Shown: piece by piece, positions 31,465 to 40,510 of the stretch
Layout: each line of letters opens with the position of its first letter
Position numbering within the stretch: the first letter of the stretch is position 1
NCBI RefSeq assembly: GCF_001429505.1
Contig: NZ_LMJW01000022.1
Location: 783,496-847,495 of the forward strand
Direction: 5' to 3'
Origin: Allobosea sp. Root483D1
Lineage (GTDB): Bacteria > Pseudomonadota > Alphaproteobacteria > Rhizobiales > Beijerinckiaceae
Length of the DNA stretch: 64,000 nucleotides
Notes under the pieces: generated by a model
Database searches by the model: none
Seen by the model: the letters and a program-made list of their open reading frames with translations, nothing else
What the model was told of the DNA's origin: nothing
Translations under genes and position numbers: made by a program

Positions 31465-33531
31465 TCAGAACTCTTCCCAGCCTGCGTCACCGCCACGGGC
31501 GTTCGCGACCTTGCGGGAGGGCGCCGGGGCAGAGACAGGCGCAGCGCGCTCACGGCGCGGCGTTGGCTGCTGAGCAAAGGCGGCTTCCGCCAGCGTCCGC
31601 AGCCGTTCCGGCTCGGATACGGCCGACTGCTGCGACCCGGCGACAGCGCTCTTGCCGGTCCGGAAGCCGGAGACCAGGGTGTTGAGCTCGCCGATCTTGC
31701 TCGACAGCGCGCTGGCGGAGGCGGCGCTCTGCTCGGCCAACGCGGCGTTCGCCTGGGTCATCTCGTCCATATGGGCGACGGTCTGGCTCATCTCCTCGAT
31801 GCCGTTGGCCTGCTCGCTCGAGGCCGCGGCCACCTCGGAGACGGTCGCCTGGACGTTCTGCGAGGCCGCGACGATTCGGGTCAGCGCATCGCCAGTCTGA
31901 CGCACCAGCTTCACGCCGGCCTCGACCTCGATGTTCGAGGACGAGATCAGCCCGGAGATGTCCTTGGCCGCCTCGCCCGAACGCTGCGCCAGGGTGCGCA
32001 CCTCGGAGGCGACGACGGCGAAGCCCTTGCCGGCATCGCCGGCGCGGGCGGCCTCGACCGCCGCATTCAGCGCCAGCAAATTGGTCTGGAAGGCGATGTC
32101 GTCGATCACGCGGGTGATGGCGGAAATCTTCTTCGAAGCCTGCTCGATGCGCTCCATCGCCGAGACCGCGTCGGTGACGATGTTGCCACCGGCCTGCGCG
32201 ACCTGCATGGCTTCGCCGGCCTGGCGCACGGCCTGCTGGGCGGCCTGGGCGGCAGCCTTCACCGAGGCGGCGAGTTCCTCGGTGGTCGCGGCGCTCTCCT
32301 CCAGCGAGGAAGCCTGCTCCTCCGTCCGCTTGGAGAGGTCGTCCGCACCCATGTTGATCTCGCGCGCCGACAGGCCGACTTCGGCTGACATGGTCTGGAT
32401 CGTGCTGACCGTCGAGGACAGGCGCGCCATCGTCTCGTTGATCGCATCCTTCAGCTCGGCGAAGCGGCCGCGATAGGCCGTCGGCACCTGGTTGGTCAGG
32501 TCGCCGGCTGCCAGCGCCTGCAGCACCGCGACGAACTCGGTCGTGGCGCTGTCGACGACTGCGTTGATCTCGTTGATCCCGGCGACCAGCTTCTGCATCT
32601 GCTCGTCGCCATGGTCGATCTGGAGCCGCGCCGAGAAGTCGCCGGCGGCAGCGGCGGCGACGACCTCGCCGACATCCGACACCACCGAGGCCATCGCCTC
32701 GGCCGAGCGAATCCGCGCCGCCGAGGCCGCGCGCTCCTGCTCCTGTAGCAGTGCTACCTGCTCGGTGCTCTGGCGCAGGACGGAAACCGCCCGCGCCATC
32801 TCGCCGATCTCGTCGCGGCGCTTGGTATGCGGCACCTCGATCTGGGTCTCGCCTGCGGTCAGGCGGCTCATCGTCCCGCCGAGATCGACCAGCGGACGGA
32901 TGATCGAGCGCCGTGAGAAGACCAGCGCGCCGAAGATGGCTGCGCCCAGCACCAGCACGAGCGCGACCGGCAGCCAGATCCGGACCTGCCCCAAAAAGGC
33001 GCTGGCGTCTGCATCGAGCTCGCTGGCACGCGTTTCGTTGAAGCTGCTGAGGGAGGTGAGCTCTTGCTGAAGCGCCGCGCGGTTCTTCTTGCTGGCGTCG
33101 CTGTTGCCCCAGGCTTCGGCGGCCCGCGCCGAGATCTCCCGGACGAGGCGCGTCGTTTCGGTCCGGATGACGATGAACTCGGCGATGAGCCCGTTGATCT
33201 TCTCCATGCGCTCGCTCTCGCCGGAAGGGACGATCTCGGCGAGGTCCTTCCGGCGTTGCTCGACATTGAACAGGCCGGCTTCGACCGTTGTCGCAGCGAT
33301 CCCCGCGTAATGCGGGTTGCGGGCGGTGAAGACCAGGTAGGAATCGGCGACCACCAGGTTGACCGCGACATTGAGCCGTTCGGCGGCGAGGGCGATTTGG
33401 CTCTGTTGCGACGAACGGCCGTTCATCGTGTCGAGGCGGGTCATCGCCAGCAATGCGCAGCCGAGTGCAACCAAGGCGCCGGCCGCGACAATCGCGATCA
33501 GCCCCAGAATCTGGGTCCTGATGGATTTCAT
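31465..33531 (-). CDS. Methyl-accepting chemotaxis protein with C-terminal CheR-type pentapeptide
   Basis: A 688-residue chemoreceptor. TM1 is near 8-30, a helical periplasmic sensor of about 155 residues follows, TM2 is near 186-208, then a HAMP domain (RPLVDLGGTMSRLTAGET) and a second HAMP-like segment with HGDEQMQKLVAGINEI. The signalling domain carries the conserved hairpin IDDIAFQTNLLALNAAVEAA. The last five residues, GWEEF, fit the xWxxF tether that recruits the methyltransferase CheR and esterase CheB. The ligand is unknown. GAGGGGA precedes the ATG at 33531. No che genes are nearby. Confidence 0.95.
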   Translation of the reverse strand: MKSIRTQILGLIAIVAAGALVALGCALLAMTRLDTMNGRSSQQSQIALAAERLNVAVNLVVADSYLVFTARNPHYAGIAATTVEAGLFNVEQRRKDLAEIVPSGESERMEKINGLIAEFIVIRTETTRLVREISARAAEAWGNSDASKKNRAALQQELTSLSSFNETRASELDADASAFLGQVRIWLPVALVLVLGAAIFGALVFSRRSIIRPLVDLGGTMSRLTAGETQIEVPHTKRRDEIGEMARAVSVLRQSTEQVALLQEQERAASAARIRSAEAMASVVSDVGEVVAAAAAGDFSARLQIDHGDEQMQKLVAGINEINAVVDSATTEFVAVLQALAAGDLTNQVPTAYRGRFAELKDAINETMARLSSTVSTIQTMSAEVGLSAREINMGADDLSKRTEEQASSLEESAATTEELAASVKAAAQAAQQAVRQAGEAMQVAQAGGNIVTDAVSAMERIEQASKKISAITRVIDDIAFQTNLLALNAAVEAARAGDAGKGFAVVASEVRTLAQRSGEAAKDISGLISSSNIEVEAGVKLVRQTGDALTRIVAASQNVQATVSEVAAASSEQANGIEEMSQTVAHMDEMTQANAALAEQSAASASALSSKIGELNTLVSGFRTGKSAVAGSQQSAVSEPERLRTLAEAAFAQQPTPRRERAAPVSAPAPSRKVANARGGDAGWEEF

Positions 33532-33610
33532 AATGTCCCCTCGCAGGCCGCTATTTTAATTGCGACGCCGCAAGGTAACCTAGGGTCTTGAATCCGGAGT
33601 TAACCTGGCC

Positions 33611-36250
33611 TCAGCTCTTGGCGGCGGCCTTCTTGGGCTTGGCGCTCTTTGCCTTCGCAGGGGCTTTCTTGGCCGCAGCCGGCTTCTTGGCAGGTGCTTT
33701 CGTCTTGCCCTTCGCGCCGCCGCCGGCCGCAGCCTTGGCGTTGACCAGCTCGATCGCCTGCTCGGCGGTGATGCTCTCCTGCGCCATGGTCTTCGGCAGG
33801 GTGGCGTAGACCTTGCCCCAGGCGACATAGGGCCCGTATTTGCCGGCCCTGACCTCCATCTTGCCACCTTGCGGATGCTCGCCGAGCTCGCGTCCCGGCG
33901 TCGCTGCGGCATTGCCGAAGCGGCGGCCACCTGCGCCGCTCTCCTTGGCGACGATCAGGTCGATCGCCCGGTTCGCGCCGATCTCGAGGATGTCGTCTTC
34001 CTTGTCGATATTGGCGTAGGTCTTGCCGTGCTGGACGTAAGGACCGTAGCGGCCGATGCCGGCGAGGATCGGCTCGCCGCTGGTCGGATGCTTGGCGACC
34101 TCGCGCGGCAGCGAGAGCAAAGCGAGTGCCTTCTCCAGCGTCAACGAACCGACGGTCTCGCCCTTGGGCAGGCTCGAACGCTTTGGCTTCTCGCCCTCGC
34201 CGAGCTGGATATAGGGGCCGAAGCGGCCGTCGCGCGCGGTGACTTCGAGATCCGTGACCGGGTCCTTGCCGAGTATCCGCACGCCGTTCTGTGTCTGGCC
34301 GCCCTCGGCCGAGGCCTCGCCATCGGCGGCCGAGGCGCTGAGCGGGCGGGTGAAGCGGCATTCGGGATAGTTCGAGCAGCCGACGAAGGCGCCGAACTTG
34401 CCGAGCTTGAGCGAGAGCGTGCCGGTGCCGCAGACCTGGCAGGAGCGCGGATCGCCGCCATCGGCGCGCGCCGGGAAGACGTGCTGACCCAGAATACCGT
34501 TCAGCGCCTCGAGCACGTCGCCGACGCGCAGCTCCTTGGTTTCGCCGATCGACTTGGTGAATTCATCCCAGAATTCGCGCAGAAGCACTTTCCAGTCGAC
34601 GTCGCCACTGGAGACCAGGTCGAGCTTCTCTTCCAGGCTGGCGGTGAAGTCGAACTCGACATAGCGCTTGAAGAAGGATTCCAGGAACGCCGTGACCAGC
34701 ATGCCCTTGTCCTCGGGCACGAGCCGCTTCTTCTCGATCCGGACATACTCGCGGTCGCGCAGTGTCGCCAGCGTCGCGGCATAGGTCGAGGGCCGGCCGA
34801 TCCCGAGCTCTTCCATGCGCTTGACCAGGCTCGCTTCCGAGAAGCGCGGCGGCGGCTCGGTGAAGTGCTGGTCGGCAGCGATGGCGCGCTTCTCCAGCGG
34901 ATCGCCCGCCTTCATCGCCGGCAGCTTCTTTGAATCCTCGTCTTCCTCGTCGTCGCGGCTTTCCTGATAGAGCTTCAGGAAGCCGTCGAAGAGCACGACC
35001 TGGCCGGTCGCACGCAGTTCGAGAGCGCGGGCGCCGACCTGGGCGGCGATATCGACCGTTGTGCGCTCCATCGAGGCCGATTCCATCTGGCTGGCGATGG
35101 TGCGCTTCCAGATCAGTTCGTAGAGCTTGGCCTGCTCCGGTTCGAGATGGCGCGCGACCATGGCCGGAAGCCTGCCCATATCGGTCGGGCGGATGGCCTC
35201 GTGGGCCTCCTGCGCGTTCTTGGCCTTGACCGTGTACTTGCGCGGAGCGTCCGGCACGTAATTGTCGCCGAACTCCTTGCCGATGACCTGCCGGGCCGCC
35301 GTGATCGCCGAGCCGTCCATGTCGACGCCGTCGGTTCGCATATAGGTGATCAGGCCGACGGTCTCACCGCCGGTATCGACGCCCTCATAGAGGCGCTGCG
35401 CCACCTGCATGGTGCGGGCCGGCGCCATGCCGAGCTTGCGCGAGGCCTCCTGCTGCAGGGTGGAGGTCTGGAAAGGCGGCTGGGGGTGGCGCCTGACCGG
35501 CTTGGCTTCGACTTCGGCGACCGAGAACCTCGCGGTCTCCAGCGCGGCCTTGAAGGCCGCGGCCTCATCGCCTGTGCCGATGTCGAGCCGCGTGATCTTC
35601 TTGCCGTCGGCGCCGGAGAGGCGGGCGTCGAAGGTCGCGCCGCTGCCGGTCGCGAGCGTCGCGATCAGCGACCAGTATTCGCGCGCCCGGAAGGCCTCGA
35701 TCTCGCGCTCGCGGTCACTGACCAGGCGCAGCGCGACCGATTGCACGCGGCCGGCCGAGCGGGCGCCGGGAAGCTTGCGCCAGAGCACCGGCGAGAGCGT
35801 GAAGCCGACGAGATAGTCGAGTGCGCGCCGGGCTAGGTAGGCGTCGACCAGCGCCTGGTCGATCGGGCGCGGATTGGCCAGCGCCTTCTGCACGGCGTCC
35901 TTGGTCACGGCGTTGAAGGTGACGCGCTCGACCGGGATGCCTTTGAGCACGCGCTTCTGGTTCAGTGCCTCCAGCACATGCCACGAAATCGCCTCGCCCT
36001 CGCGATCCGGGTCGGTGGCGAGAATGACCTTCTCGGCGTTCTTTGCCGCCCGCGCGATCTCGGCGACCTGCTTGGCGCCGCGCCCTTCCGTCTCCCAGAG
36101 CATGGCGAAGTCGTTATCGGGATCGACCGAGCCGTCCTTCGCGGGGAGATCGCGAATGTGCCCGAACGAGGCGATCACCTCGTAGTCGGGCCCGAGATAC
36201 TTATTGATCGTCTTGGCCTTGGCCGGCGACTCGACGACGAGGAGCTTCAT
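33611..36250 (-). CDS. topA: DNA topoisomerase I
   Basis: Type IA topoisomerase that relaxes negative supercoils. The 879-residue protein has the Toprim domain (LLVVESPAKAKTI, DPDREGEAI), the active-site motif ITYMRTDG with Tyr303, and the RSAGRVQSVALRL segment. After the core there is one four-cysteine zinc ribbon (CQVCGTGTLSLKLG to GCSNYPEC), then three GPYxxxG-type repeats and a Lys/Ala/Pro-rich tail of about 40 residues. It is divergent from panB across a 218-bp gap; in many alphaproteobacteria it follows dprA on the same strand, so the local order differs here. Confidence 0.97.
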   Translation of the reverse strand: MKLLVVESPAKAKTINKYLGPDYEVIASFGHIRDLPAKDGSVDPDNDFAMLWETEGRGAKQVAEIARAAKNAEKVILATDPDREGEAISWHVLEALNQKRVLKGIPVERVTFNAVTKDAVQKALANPRPIDQALVDAYLARRALDYLVGFTLSPVLWRKLPGARSAGRVQSVALRLVSDREREIEAFRAREYWSLIATLATGSGATFDARLSGADGKKITRLDIGTGDEAAAFKAALETARFSVAEVEAKPVRRHPQPPFQTSTLQQEASRKLGMAPARTMQVAQRLYEGVDTGGETVGLITYMRTDGVDMDGSAITAARQVIGKEFGDNYVPDAPRKYTVKAKNAQEAHEAIRPTDMGRLPAMVARHLEPEQAKLYELIWKRTIASQMESASMERTTVDIAAQVGARALELRATGQVVLFDGFLKLYQESRDDEEDEDSKKLPAMKAGDPLEKRAIAADQHFTEPPPRFSEASLVKRMEELGIGRPSTYAATLATLRDREYVRIEKKRLVPEDKGMLVTAFLESFFKRYVEFDFTASLEEKLDLVSSGDVDWKVLLREFWDEFTKSIGETKELRVGDVLEALNGILGQHVFPARADGGDPRSCQVCGTGTLSLKLGKFGAFVGCSNYPECRFTRPLSASAADGEASAEGGQTQNGVRILGKDPVTDLEVTARDGRFGPYIQLGEGEKPKRSSLPKGETVGSLTLEKALALLSLPREVAKHPTSGEPILAGIGRYGPYVQHGKTYANIDKEDDILEIGANRAIDLIVAKESGAGGRRFGNAAATPGRELGEHPQGGKMEVRAGKYGPYVAWGKVYATLPKTMAQESITAEQAIELVNAKAAAGGGAKGKTKAPAKKPAAAKKAPAKAKSAKPKKAAAKS

Positions 36251-36468
36251 GACGCTTCAAATCTCATAAACAAGAGGCGAGGCCCGGACACGTATCTTTC
36301 CGGCCTCGCCGAACTTGGCGCGGGGCGCGTTGATAGCGGTTCGGGATTGCGCGCGAAAGTGGTTCACGCGGCCGATCCTGTCAAACCCGATTCTGCTTTT
36401 CGGAGCAGGGCGGTCAGGCTAGGTCAGCAGCCGTCGCTGTTTCCTGCGCCGATTTTGGAGAGCTGAGC

Positions 36469-37290
36469 ATGTCGTCGCAAAACCGGACAACCCGGCTGAC
36501 CTCTCTCGACATTCGCGGCCGCAAGGGTGGCGAGCCGCTCGTTTCCCTGACTGCCTATACGGCGCCGATGGCGCGGATCGTCGACGAAGTCGCCGACGTC
36601 GTGCTGGTCGGCGACTCGCTCGGCATGGTCGTCTACGGGCTCGACAGCACGGTTCCGGTGACGCTGGAGATGATGAGCCTGCACGGTCAGGCGGTGACGC
36701 GCGCCACGGCGCGCGCGCTTGTCGTGATCGACATGCCCTTCGGCAGCTATGAAGAGAGCCGCGAGCAGGCCTTCCGCAACGCCGCCCGGCTCCTCAAGGA
36801 GACTGGCGCAGGAGCGGTGAAGCTCGAGGGTGGCGTCCGCATGGCAGAGACGGTGCGCTTCCTGGTCGAACGCGGCGTGCCGGTGATGGGCCATGTCGGC
36901 CTGACGCCGCAGGCGGTCAACACACTCGGCGGCTACAAGGCCCAGGGGCGCAGCAGGGCGCAGTGGCCGGCGCTCATCGCCGATGCCGAGGCGATTGCCG
37001 ATGCCGGCGCATTCTCTCTCGTGGTCGAGGCGGTCGCCGAGCCGTTGGCGGCCGAGATCACCGGCCGGATCGCGATCCCGACCATCGGCATCGGCGCCTC
37101 CGCCGCCTGCGACGGGCAGGTGCTGGTGCTCGACGACATGCTGGGCCTCACCGGCCGGGTGCCAAAATTCGTCAAGGCCTATGGCGATCTCGCCGGACAG
37201 GTGCGCGAGGCGGTGCAGACCTATGCCGCCGAGGTGCGCGGCCGCCAGTTTCCGGGCGAGCAGCACGTCTATGCCTTGAAAGCGGAGTGA
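36469..37290 (+). CDS. panB: 3-methyl-2-oxobutanoate (ketopantoate) hydroxymethyltransferase
   Basis: PanB makes ketopantoate, the first step of pantothenate and CoA synthesis. The 273-residue protein has LTAYTAPMARIVDE, VLVGDSLGMVVYG with the metal-binding Asp, VVIDMPFGSYE, AVKLEGG, VMGHVGLTPQ and IGIGASAACDGQVLVLDD. Residues for magnesium and substrate look complete. TGGAGAGCTGAGC gives a ribosome-binding site before 36469. No panC is adjacent. The gap before the next gene (64 bp) suggests pyrB may have its own promoter. Confidence 0.96.
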   Translation: MSSQNRTTRLTSLDIRGRKGGEPLVSLTAYTAPMARIVDEVADVVLVGDSLGMVVYGLDSTVPVTLEMMSLHGQAVTRATARALVVIDMPFGSYEESREQAFRNAARLLKETGAGAVKLEGGVRMAETVRFLVERGVPVMGHVGLTPQAVNTLGGYKAQGRSRAQWPALIADAEAIADAGAFSLVVEAVAEPLAAEITGRIAIPTIGIGASAACDGQVLVLDDMLGLTGRVPKFVKAYGDLAGQVREAVQTYAAEVRGRQFPGEQHVYALKAE

Positions 37291-37354
37291 CCCACAGGGA
37301 ACACGCGCGCTGCCTTGCGCTGGCCACGACTCGCCCCTAAACAGCGGTCTTCAA

Positions 37355-38299
37355 ATGACATCGTCCGCACCGCTCTATCCGCACCGGCACCTCCTCGGGA
37401 TCGAGGGGCTGTCTCATTTGGATATCGAGGCGCTGCTTGAGCGCGCCGAGACCTATGTCGCGCTCTCACGCCAGATCGAGAAGAAGACGGCGACGCTGCG
37501 CGGCCGGACGCAGATCAACCTGTTCTTCGAGCCCTCGACGCGCACGCAGGCCTCGTTCGAGCTCGCGGGCAAGCGCCTCGGCGCCGACGTGATGAACATG
37601 TCGGTCGGCTCCTCCTCGGTGAAGAAGGGCGAGACGCTGATCGACACCGCCGCGACGCTGAACGCGATGCGGCCCGACATCCTGGTAGTCCGCCATCACG
37701 CGGCCGGCGCCGTCAACCTGCTTGCCCGCAAGGTCGATTGTTCCGTGGTCAATGCCGGCGACGGCGCCCATGAGCACCCGACGCAGGCGCTGCTCGACGC
37801 GCTGACGATCCGCCGCAACAAGGGCCGCATCGCCGGGCTGACCGTCGCGATCTGCGGCGACATCCTGCATTCGCGCGTCGCCCGCTCGAACATCATCCTG
37901 CTGAGTGCGCTCGGCGCCAAGGTACGCCTGATCGCACCCTCAACCCTGCTGCCGACCGGTGTCGAACGGATGGGCGTCGAGGTCTTCCGCGACATGAAGA
38001 AGGGGCTGGAGGGCGTCGACATCGTGATGATGCTGCGCCTGCAGCTCGAACGCATGAACGGCGCCTTCGTGCCATCCTCGAAGGAGTATTTCCGCTATTT
38101 CGGGCTCGATCGCGAGAAGCTCTCGCTGGCCGCGCCGGATGCGCTCGTGATGCATCCCGGCCCGATGAACCGCGGCGTCGAGATCTCGTCGGAGGTGGCC
38201 GACGGCGCCCAGTCGCTGATTCGCGAGCAGGTCGAGATGGGCGTTGCCGTGCGCATGGCGGTGCTCGACGCGCTCGCGCAGCACCTGCCCAATGGCTGA
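37355..38299 (+). CDS. pyrB: Aspartate carbamoyltransferase catalytic subunit
   Basis: PyrB joins carbamoyl phosphate and aspartate in pyrimidine synthesis. The 314-residue protein has FFEPSTRT (57-64), the carbamoyl phosphate loop, and HAAGAVNLLA, HEHPTQALLDALTIR and MHPGPMNRGVEI. No pyrI regulatory gene is present. Its neighbour is an inactive-looking dihydroorotase homologue, the kind that forms a structural complex with PyrB in some bacteria. Confidence 0.96.
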   Translation: MTSSAPLYPHRHLLGIEGLSHLDIEALLERAETYVALSRQIEKKTATLRGRTQINLFFEPSTRTQASFELAGKRLGADVMNMSVGSSSVKKGETLIDTAATLNAMRPDILVVRHHAAGAVNLLARKVDCSVVNAGDGAHEHPTQALLDALTIRRNKGRIAGLTVAICGDILHSRVARSNIILLSALGAKVRLIAPSTLLPTGVERMGVEVFRDMKKGLEGVDIVMMLRLQLERMNGAFVPSSKEYFRYFGLDREKLSLAAPDALVMHPGPMNRGVEISSEVADGAQSLIREQVEMGVAVRMAVLDALAQHLPNG

Positions 38300-38304
38300 G
38301 CGCG

Positions 38305-38547
38305 ATGGAGGCCTTCCTCGCCTGGCTGCTGCGTCAGATGCACCGGGCTCGGATAGTCTTCGTCGGCCTCTACCTCCTGGTCATGGCCGGTTTCGTCTAT
38401 GCCGAACCGCGCTCCGCCTGGACCTGGCTGATCGTGCTGCTCGGCGCGCTGCTGTGCGTCGGCATCTGGGGGCTGGTCGGGTTCTGGCATTACGTCTTCA
38501 CGCAGCGCCGCGAGCGCGAGAACGGGATCGAGCGTAGCGATGGCTGA
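38305..38547 (+). CDS. Small two-helix membrane protein between pyrB and the pyrC-like gene
   Basis: An 80-residue protein with two hydrophobic helices, near 17-33 (IVFVGLYLLVMAGFVYA) and 41-62 (WLIVLLGALLCVGIWGLVGF), and a basic C-terminus. It begins six bases after the pyrB stop and its end overlaps the next ATG by eight bases, so it is part of the operon. No family recognised. Confidence 0.65.
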   Translation: MEAFLAWLLRQMHRARIVFVGLYLLVMAGFVYAEPRSAWTWLIVLLGALLCVGIWGLVGFWHYVFTQRRERENGIERSDG

Positions 38548-39856
38548 CAGCAGCGGGCAGAGTGGCGACGTTGCGATCCTCGGCGCGCAGCTGGTCGATC
38601 CAGCTTCCGGCCGCGAGGGCGTCGGCAGCGTCTTGATCCGCGACGGTGCGATCGCCGATGTCCATTGGGGTGGCGATCGCCCGGAGCTGCCAACCGGCAT
38701 CGCCGTGGAAGAGGCCCGGGGACTCGTGCTCGCGCCCGGTCTGGTCGATCTCCGCGCCTTCCTCGGCGAGCCCGGCGCCGAATTCCGCGAGACGCTCGGG
38801 ACGGGCTCGCAGGCGGCCGCGGCCGGCGGCGTCACCACGGTGATCTGCCGCCCCGACACCGATCCGCCGATCGACGATCCCTCCGTCATCGATTTCATCA
38901 AGCGCCGCGCCCGCGACAAAGCGATCGTCAACGTCCTGCCGGCGGCGGCGCTGACCAAGCGGCTGGCAGGGAAGGAGATCACCGAGTTCGGCCTGCTGCT
39001 CGAAGCTGGCGCGGTCGCCTTCAGCGACGGCGCCAACGGCGTGCGCAACCCGCAGCTCATGCGCCGCGCCATGATCTATGCCCGCGACTTCGACGCGCTG
39101 CTGATGAACCATGTCGAGGATCCGGATCTTCGCGGCGACGGCGTGATGAACGAGGGCGAGTTCGCCAGCCGCAAGGGCCTGCCGGGCATCCCGCACGAGG
39201 CTGAGACGGTGATGCTGGAGCGCGACCTGCGCCTCGCCCGTGCCACCGGCGCCCGCTACCACGCCGCCATGATCTCCTGCTCGGACTCGCTCGCCCTGAT
39301 CCGCCGGGCCAAGGAAGACGGGCTCAACGTCACCTGCGGCGTCTCGATCAACAATCTCTGCCTGAACGAGAACGATGTCGGCGAGTACCGCACCTTCTGC
39401 AAGGTCTCGCCGCCGCTCCGGCACGAGGACGAGCGGCTGGCGATGATCGAGGCGGTGGCCGAAGGCCTGATCGACGTGATCGTCTCCGACCATGATCCGC
39501 AGGATGTCGAGACCAAGCGCCAGCCTTTCGCCGAGGCGGCCAATGGTGCGCTCGGCATCGAGACGCTGCTGCCGGCGGCGCTCAGGCTCTATCACAGCGA
39601 GCAGATCGGCCTGGCGTCGCTGTTCGCCGCCCTGTCGAGCCGGCCGGCTGAGTTGCTGGGCCTGGGCTGCGGACGACTCGTGGCAGGCGCACCGGCCGAC
39701 CTCGCTTTGATCGACATCGACGCACCCTTCGTCGTCGACAAGCGCAAGCTCAAGTCGCGCGCCAAGAACTCGCCCTTCGACGAGGCGCGGCTGCAGGGGC
39801 TGGTGCAGGCGACCCTGGTCGGCGGCCGGGTGGTGTATCGCGGCGAAGCTGCGTAA
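38540..39856 (+). CDS. pyrC: Dihydroorotase-like protein lacking the HxH zinc motif (PyrC'/PyrX-like)
   Basis: The 438-residue protein has the amidohydrolase fold of class I dihydroorotases: GVTTVICRPDTDPPIDD, MNHVEDPDL, YHAAMIS, and SDHDPQDVETK near the end. The usual DLHVHLREPG motif is DLRAFLGEPG, so both metal-binding histidines are replaced (R72, F74) and the substrate Arg becomes Gly. Later metal ligands are partly kept. The protein is therefore probably not an active dihydroorotase; known relatives act as structural partners of PyrB. A true dihydroorotase should exist elsewhere. Ordinary annotation would call it pyrC. It overlaps the membrane-protein gene by eight bases. Confidence 0.88.
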   Translation: MADSSGQSGDVAILGAQLVDPASGREGVGSVLIRDGAIADVHWGGDRPELPTGIAVEEARGLVLAPGLVDLRAFLGEPGAEFRETLGTGSQAAAAGGVTTVICRPDTDPPIDDPSVIDFIKRRARDKAIVNVLPAAALTKRLAGKEITEFGLLLEAGAVAFSDGANGVRNPQLMRRAMIYARDFDALLMNHVEDPDLRGDGVMNEGEFASRKGLPGIPHEAETVMLERDLRLARATGARYHAAMISCSDSLALIRRAKEDGLNVTCGVSINNLCLNENDVGEYRTFCKVSPPLRHEDERLAMIEAVAEGLIDVIVSDHDPQDVETKRQPFAEAANGALGIETLLPAALRLYHSEQIGLASLFAALSSRPAELLGLGCGRLVAGAPADLALIDIDAPFVVDKRKLKSRAKNSPFDEARLQGLVQATLVGGRVVYRGEAA

Positions 39857-39886
39857 GCTTGGGCCAAGACGGGCAGGGGAGATTAC

Positions 39887-40510
39887 ATGGCTGAGGCGTT
39901 CGCTTGGGCGTATCCGGGCCCGATGGGGCTCGCCGCGCTCGTCCTCGGCTATCTCTGCGGCTCGATCCCGTTCGGCATCATCCTGACACGACTTTCAGGC
40001 GGTCCGGACCTGCGCACGATCGGCTCCGGCAATATCGGCGCGACCAATGTCCTGCGCACCGGCAACAAGAAGCTCGCCGCGCTGACGCTCATTGGCGACA
40101 TGCTGAAGGGCACCGCCGCGGTCCTGCTCGCCGGCTGGCTGCTCGGCGGCAAGAGCGCGGCGCTGGCCGCCGGTCTTGGTGCCTTCATCGGCCATCTCTT
40201 CCCGGTCTGGCTGCGCTTCAAGGGCGGCAAGGGTGTCGCCACCTTTCTCGGCATCCTGATCGGGCTGAAATGGTCGATCGCGCTGATCTTCGCTGCCGTC
40301 TGGCTCAGCATCGCCTACCTGACCAAGTACTCGTCGCTCTCGGCCCTGATCGCCAGCCTGCTGACGCCGCTGCTGCTCTGGTTCTGGGTGCGCGATGCCC
40401 AGGCGGCCGGGCTGATGGCGATCCTCGCGCTGCTGCTCTGGTTCATGCACCGGGAGAACATTGCGAGGCTGTTCTCTGGCCGCGAAGGCAAGATCGGACA
40501 GAAAGGCTGA
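39887..40510 (+). CDS. plsY: Acyl-phosphate:glycerol-3-phosphate acyltransferase PlsY
   Basis: PlsY acylates glycerol 3-phosphate using acyl phosphate at the inner membrane. The 207-residue protein has about five membrane helices and the three family motifs: GSGNIGATNVLR, the GHLFPVWLRFKGGKGVAT block, and HRENI followed by GREGKIG. GGGGAG precedes the ATG at 39887. Its stop touches the dprA start (TGA-ATG), so these two are co-translated. Confidence 0.96.
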   Translation: MAEAFAWAYPGPMGLAALVLGYLCGSIPFGIILTRLSGGPDLRTIGSGNIGATNVLRTGNKKLAALTLIGDMLKGTAAVLLAGWLLGGKSAALAAGLGAFIGHLFPVWLRFKGGKGVATFLGILIGLKWSIALIFAAVWLSIAYLTKYSSLSALIASLLTPLLLWFWVRDAQAAGLMAILALLLWFMHRENIARLFSGREGKIGQKG

